This document shows, piece by piece, positions 10,532 to 12,836 of a DNA stretch of 12,836 nucleotides (position 1 is its first letter; each line of letters opens with the position of its first letter). Source of the stretch: Candidatus Sulfotelmatobacter sp. (lineage in GTDB: Bacteria; Acidobacteriota; Terriglobia; Terriglobales; Acidobacteriaceae); assembly GCA_030037575.1 (NCBI GenBank), contig JASHRB010000416.1, positions 1 through 12,836 of the forward strand, in the 5' to 3' direction. Position numbers and translations under genes: made by a program. The notes beneath the pieces are model-generated. The model searched no databases. It saw only the letters and a program-made list of their open reading frames with translations, and had not been told where the DNA came from.

Positions 10532-10625
10532 TCGCCGTCGGCTTGATCGGTTCTCCTGCGCCCGGCAGTTGGCACCTAGTTGGTGCGTTGAACAGCAGAC
10601 CCGGCTAAAGGCGACCTGCCAGCGG

Positions 10626-11162
10626 CTAATTGCGAATAGCTTCCTTTATCCTTTCCAACTGCCCCTTCACCGAACCATCGTAAATGGTGCTGCCGATGCG
10701 CACGACTGCCCCGCCGAGCAGCGACGCGTCCTCCTCATATCGCGCGCGAACTTTTTTGCCGGTCAGTCTGCCGACTTGCGCTTCCAGTTCGCGCTTCTCC
10801 GCCGTGCCCAGTGCGTGGGCACTGGTGATCTCCGCCTCGGCAAATCCCAGTCGCGCATCAAGCTCTCTCTCGAACTGATCGATGATGGCCGCAAGAAAAT
10901 GAATCCGCCGATGATCCATGAGCACGGCAATCAAGTTTCTTACCGGCTTGGAAACGCCGTCGCGCTGCACGATCACGTCGAGCACTTTATGCTTTTGCTC
11001 GACCGGGACCGCGGGGTTTTCAAAGACGCGGCGCAACGCCAGACTTTCGGCTAACAACCCTGCAATGGTTCGCAGTTCGGCGACCGCGGCGCCGGCCTCG
11101 AGCCCTTCGTCGAGCACCACCTCCGCCAAAGCCCGCGCATAGCTGCTGGCGACCGAAGCCAT
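10626..11162 (-). CDS. atpH: F-type ATP synthase delta subunit
   Basis: The delta subunit (OSCP homologue) sits on top of F1 and ties it to the b-type stalk. The 178 residues match the family. The N-terminal helical domain opens MASVASSYARALAEVVLDEG. The C-terminal signature LLGGAVVRIGSTIYDGSVKG (148-167) is the typical delta motif. The ATG lies two bases after the atpF stop (TGATCATG), so translation is probably coupled to atpF and no separate Shine-Dalgarno sequence is needed. The 118-bp spacer to atpA contains a weak 5-bp hairpin at 10572-10586 (GCACC/GGTGC). Confidence 0.96.
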   Translation of the reverse strand: MASVASSYARALAEVVLDEGLEAGAAVAELRTIAGLLAESLALRRVFENPAVPVEQKHKVLDVIVQRDGVSKPVRNLIAVLMDHRRIHFLAAIIDQFERELDARLGFAEAEITSAHALGTAEKRELEAQVGRLTGKKVRARYEEDASLLGGAVVRIGSTIYDGSVKGQLERIKEAIRN

Positions 11163-11164
11163 GA

Positions 11165-11911
11165 TCAGCGGCCGTCCCTTCCCGAGCCCTGCTCCTCAGG
11201 ATTACCCAAGTCGCGGGTGAAGTTCCGCAGAAAACCCTGGTCGGCAGCGGCGTCGACGCGAATCTGCTTCTGGGCCAAACCCACGGCAAGATCGGCAGCA
11301 TACGCGGTGAGTTGGCGGCGCGCCGTCTTGGCCGCCGAGGCTATCTCCTGCTGCGCTGCTTGCACAATCTTTCGGGCATCGTCTTCTGCGGCGGCCCGGA
11401 TCCGCGCCTCCTCCGCTGCCGCGTCTTTTTCCGCAGCATCGCGCATCATGCCGATTTCTCCATCCAGCTTCAACCAACGGCTTTCGATCTCCGCCAGCCT
11501 ACGGCGTGCTTCTTCGCCGGCCTTTTGCGCTTCCTCGATGGCCTTCTGAATCGCCGCTGTACGAGCGCGGAAGATGCCGGGGAGAAACCTGCGGCCCGCC
11601 CAGACAATCACGCCGGCCACAACCACGAAGTTAAGGACCACGCTGAATAAATATGCGTTGCTCATGCTGAGCCCGGTAAGGCGCGCGATGGCGGCCACCG
11701 ATGCCGATTGCTTGAATTGTGCCCGGTCGTCTTCGCCGGCGGCTTCGCGCGTTTCGTGCGCCAGTTCCTGGCCGGGTCCCCGCTCGTGGGTGGCTTTTGC
11801 CTGCGCCTGGGGCTGCGGCGCTTTCTGCTGCGCGGACGAGGAAAGCGCGGCCAAACTCACGGCCAGCAGAAGAAGCACCCGGCTACGCACAATGGTTTTG
11901 GCAAAATTCAT
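11165..11911 (-). CDS. atpF: F-type ATP synthase b subunit with N-terminal signal peptide extension
   Basis: This is a peripheral-stalk subunit anchoring delta/F1 to the membrane. The 248 residues exceed the usual 155-170. Residues 1-27 look like a cleavable signal peptide (basic start, hydrophobic 12-22, SSSA/QQ). A polar, Gln/Ala/Pro-rich linker (28-84) follows, then the membrane segment NAYLFSVVLNFVVVAGVIVW (85-104). A long charged, Ala-rich coiled coil runs from about 112 to 225, with the family-like RRFLPGIFRARTAAIQKAIE after the membrane. The tail NPEEQGSGRDGR is extra. An exported N-terminus agrees with subunit b topology, whose N-terminus is outside and C-terminus in the cytoplasm. 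No ATG close to the membrane segment has a better ribosome site: Met83 would leave only two residues before it. The start is preceded by AGGT (six bases) inside a dyad at 11913-11937. It lies 63 bp after atpF' and 2 bp before atpH. Confidence 0.9.
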   Translation of the reverse strand: MNFAKTIVRSRVLLLLAVSLAALSSSAQQKAPQPQAQAKATHERGPGQELAHETREAAGEDDRAQFKQSASVAAIARLTGLSMSNAYLFSVVLNFVVVAGVIVWAGRRFLPGIFRARTAAIQKAIEEAQKAGEEARRRLAEIESRWLKLDGEIGMMRDAAEKDAAAEEARIRAAAEDDARKIVQAAQQEIASAAKTARRQLTAYAADLAVGLAQKQIRVDAAADQGFLRNFTRDLGNPEEQGSGRDGR

Positions 11912-11912
11912 C

Positions 11913-11937
11913 GTCTACCTGCAATTGCACCCTAGAC
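11913..11937. promoter_or_regulatory. Dyad covering the atpF ribosome-binding region
   Basis: The outer arms GTCTA (11913-11917) and TAGAC (11933-11937) enclose a perfect 10-bp palindrome, TGCAATTGCA (11920-11929). The element ends one base before the atpF ATG and contains its only purine-rich AGGT. It could be an mRNA hairpin or a protein-binding palindrome. Confidence 0.4.
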
Positions 11938-11943
11938 CGTGAT

Positions 11944-11967
11944 CGGGACTCTTCGGGAATCTTCCCG
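11944..11967. repeat. Short tandem repeat and palindrome in the atpF'-atpF spacer
   Basis: CGGGACTCTT (11944-11953) is followed directly by CGGGAATCTT (11954-11963), with one mismatch. The second copy forms a perfect CGGGAA/TTCCCG dyad (11954-11967) with a 2-bp centre, just downstream of the atpF' stop in the direction of transcription. No known function is assigned. Confidence 0.4.
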
Positions 11968-11974
11968 GAGCCGT

Positions 11975-12430
11975 TCAGCGTCCGGCGCGGGCCGGTTCGA
12001 GCACGCGCCGTATAATCGCGCCAGCCAAATCCTGCGCCTCGCCCCGGAGAGCATTCTGCCCCGACTCGCGGTCCCGCTCAAGGGCCGCTTTGGCCTTCTG
12101 CACTTCTCCCTGCGCCGAGTTGCGTACCTCACTCAGAGCCGCCACGCGCGCATCAAGAGCAGCTTTGCGGCGCGCTTCCTGGGCTCGAAACAGCGTGGCT
12201 CGGGCCTCGCGCAAGCGCAGCTCATATTGGGCTGTGCGCGCTTCCGCGGCGGCAATGTCAGCCCGTGACTTTTCGATCGCCCCTTCGGTCTTGCTGCGTC
12301 GCTCGGCCAGCACGCGCTGCAAAGGCTTGTGCACCAGATTCAGATAGAGCGCGTAAAGCAGCGAGAATAGAATGACGGTCGGCACCGCTCCGAGCAGTAA
12401 TCCGCCCAATTGTCTCAGCGTTTGATCCAT
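11975..12430 (-). CDS. atpF': F-type ATP synthase b' (second b-type) subunit
   Basis: This is a second peripheral-stalk subunit, expected to pair with the product of atpF as a b/b' heterodimer. The 151 residues are normal for the family. The membrane segment lies at about 11-32 (LLLGAVPTVILFSLLYALYL). After it comes NLVHKPLQRVLAERRSKTEG (31-50), which corresponds to the b/b' motif near the membrane exit, and then an uninterrupted charged coiled coil to the C-terminus (AGAIIRRVLEPAR). It is the first gene of the operon, about 36 nt downstream of the predicted transcription start. Its ribosome site is weak (AAAGAG, three bases before the ATG). b and b' pairs are classically known from photosynthetic bacteria and plastids, but they also occur in other phyla. 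Confidence 0.9.
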   Translation of the reverse strand: MDQTLRQLGGLLLGAVPTVILFSLLYALYLNLVHKPLQRVLAERRSKTEGAIEKSRADIAAAEARTAQYELRLREARATLFRAQEARRKAALDARVAALSEVRNSAQGEVQKAKAALERDRESGQNALRGEAQDLAGAIIRRVLEPARAGR

Positions 12431-12473
12431 TCACTCTTTGCTGTACAGGAAGTGAGGGCTATAAGGACTGTTA

Positions 12474-12502
12474 AGTCTAACGTTGCAAGCACTTTATGTC
12501 AA
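12474..12502 (-). promoter_or_regulatory. sigma70-type promoter of the atp operon
   Basis: Read on the minus strand, a perfect TTGACA (12497-12502) is followed after exactly 17 bp by TAGACT (12474-12479), which matches the -10 consensus at 4 of 6 positions. Transcription would start near 12467, giving a leader of about 36 nt before atpF'. It is the best promoter seen upstream of the operon. No operator or riboswitch could be recognised next to it. Confidence 0.65.
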
Positions 12503-12720
12503 CGCAAAGGCTTGATTTTTCGGGCCCCGGGGGCCGGTCTGGTAACGTCATGATTACCCTTCATCAAGAAAATGTCGCCGAAAGCTGCAACTAAATCCTT
12601 GACTTCCGCGTTGAGAAGATTAGCATGGGGGTATCACCTCCGATCCAATTCAGGGTCGAATGGGCCGATAGCCAAGGAATGTCACCGCTTCTTGGTTGCC
12701 GGCCCATTTTGGTCTTGTTT
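12503..12720. other. Intergenic region upstream of the atp promoter
   Basis: No convincing gene is seen. From the promoter outwards it holds a GC palindrome GGCCCC/GGGGCC around 12523-12535, with a run of five T just before it on the plus strand; a GGTAA/TTACC dyad at 12540-12557; an 11-codon minus-strand frame (12591-12626) preceded by a nine-base perfect Shine-Dalgarno match (12633-12641); and the long hairpin at 12659-12708. A 44-codon frame open on the minus strand (12502-12633) has no start near its beginning. Confidence 0.5.
12659..12708. terminator. Long intergenic hairpin, possibly a terminator
   Basis: AATGGGCCG (12659-12667) and CGGCCCATT (12700-12708) pair over 9 bp. After a short mismatch, GCCAAGGA (12671-12678) pairs with TTCTTGGT (12689-12696) with two wobbles, leaving a loop of about 10 nt. 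The plus-strand side is followed by a T-rich stretch (TTGGTCTTGTTTTC). The minus-strand side lacks a U-tract. It lies just past the stop of the possible minus-strand gene at the right edge, so it may end or stabilise that transcript, but it could simply be an intergenic palindrome. Confidence 0.4.
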
Positions 12721-12834
12721 TCAACCTCCTAGCGTGATTCGCTCTTCAGCGGGCGCACACCAGTGACGCAAAAGCCAGCGCAACGCGCTTTTCGAGAGCA
12801 GGTAACGCCCCGTGCCCTCGTTCGCAAGAAACTT
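12721..12834 (-). CDS. Possible 3' end of an unidentified gene
   Basis: A minus-strand frame enters from the right edge and reads 37 residues before TGA at 12721-12723. It includes KFLANEGTGRYLLSKSALRW and ends in EERITLGG. The composition looks protein-like and the frame stays open to the edge, but the family is not recognised and other frames are open over much of the same stretch. If real, it would lie upstream of the atp operon on the same strand, about 220 bp before the atp promoter. Confidence 0.3.
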   Translation of the reverse strand, partial: KFLANEGTGRYLLSKSALRWLLRHWCAPAEERITLGG

Positions 12835-12836
12835 TA

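Noticed and set aside
12522..12537. GC palindrome beside a run of T, considered as an intrinsic terminator
   Set aside because: The T run precedes the stem on the plus strand, and on the minus strand an A run follows it, so neither direction has stem followed by T.
12502..12633. A 44-codon minus-strand stretch between stops that includes GNHD, a metallophosphoesterase-like motif
   Set aside because: It has no start codon near its beginning, its stop lies in the -35 box of the atp promoter, and four residues are too few to claim a family or a decayed gene.
12633..12645. Plus-strand ATCACCTCC followed by GATCC, considered as a 16S rRNA 3' end
   Set aside because: The flanking bases show no other rRNA sequence. 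It is better read as a Shine-Dalgarno sequence on the other strand.
12572..12766. A 64-codon plus-strand frame in the right-hand intergenic region
   Set aside because: It has no ribosome site, crosses the long hairpin and has no recognisable sequence.

Overview
The window is GC-rich bacterial DNA. It carries an F-type ATP synthase operon on the minus strand, followed by three glycan or cell-surface genes. The organism is probably Acidobacteriota-like. This is an inference from the arrangement (b', b with a signal peptide, delta, alpha, gamma, beta, epsilon, without the a and c genes), the insertion-bearing gamma subunit, the GC-rich codon use and a one-polypeptide GH18-NodB-GT2 protein. Nothing in the window proves the phylum.

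Layout by position. Bases 1-864, minus: 5' part of a GT-C type membrane glycosyltransferase that runs off the left edge. Bases 886-997: divergent intergenic region with a good sigma70-type promoter facing right. Bases 998-4507, plus: a 1169-residue protein that joins an extracytoplasmic glycoside hydrolase 18-like domain, a NodB polysaccharide deacetylase and a cytoplasmic processive GT2 synthase. Bases 4529-5689, minus: a secreted esterase, convergent with the synthase and 41 bp behind the ATP synthase operon. Bases 5731-12430, minus: atpC, atpD, atpG, atpA, atpH, atpF and atpF' in left-to-right order, transcribed from right to left. Bases 12431-12836: atp promoter, several dyads and perhaps the 3' end of another minus-strand gene.

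The seven atp genes encode all five F1 subunits plus the two peripheral-stalk b-type subunits. The membrane rotor and stator genes (c and a) must lie elsewhere. The 1169-residue protein looks like a single-chain machine that makes, deacetylates and perhaps trims an N-acetylglucosamine-type exopolysaccharide. The GT-C protein and the esterase may act on the same cell-surface glycans, but nothing in the sequence proves it.

Most of the window is housekeeping. The points that deserve a second look are the three-domain synthase with a degenerate hydrolase motif, two insertions in the gamma subunit (one at the site where chloroplast gamma carries its regulatory insert), the signal-peptide extension on subunit b, and hairpins that abut or overlap the start codons of atpF, atpA and atpC. 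I found no CRISPR array, insertion sequence, tRNA, rRNA or defence system.
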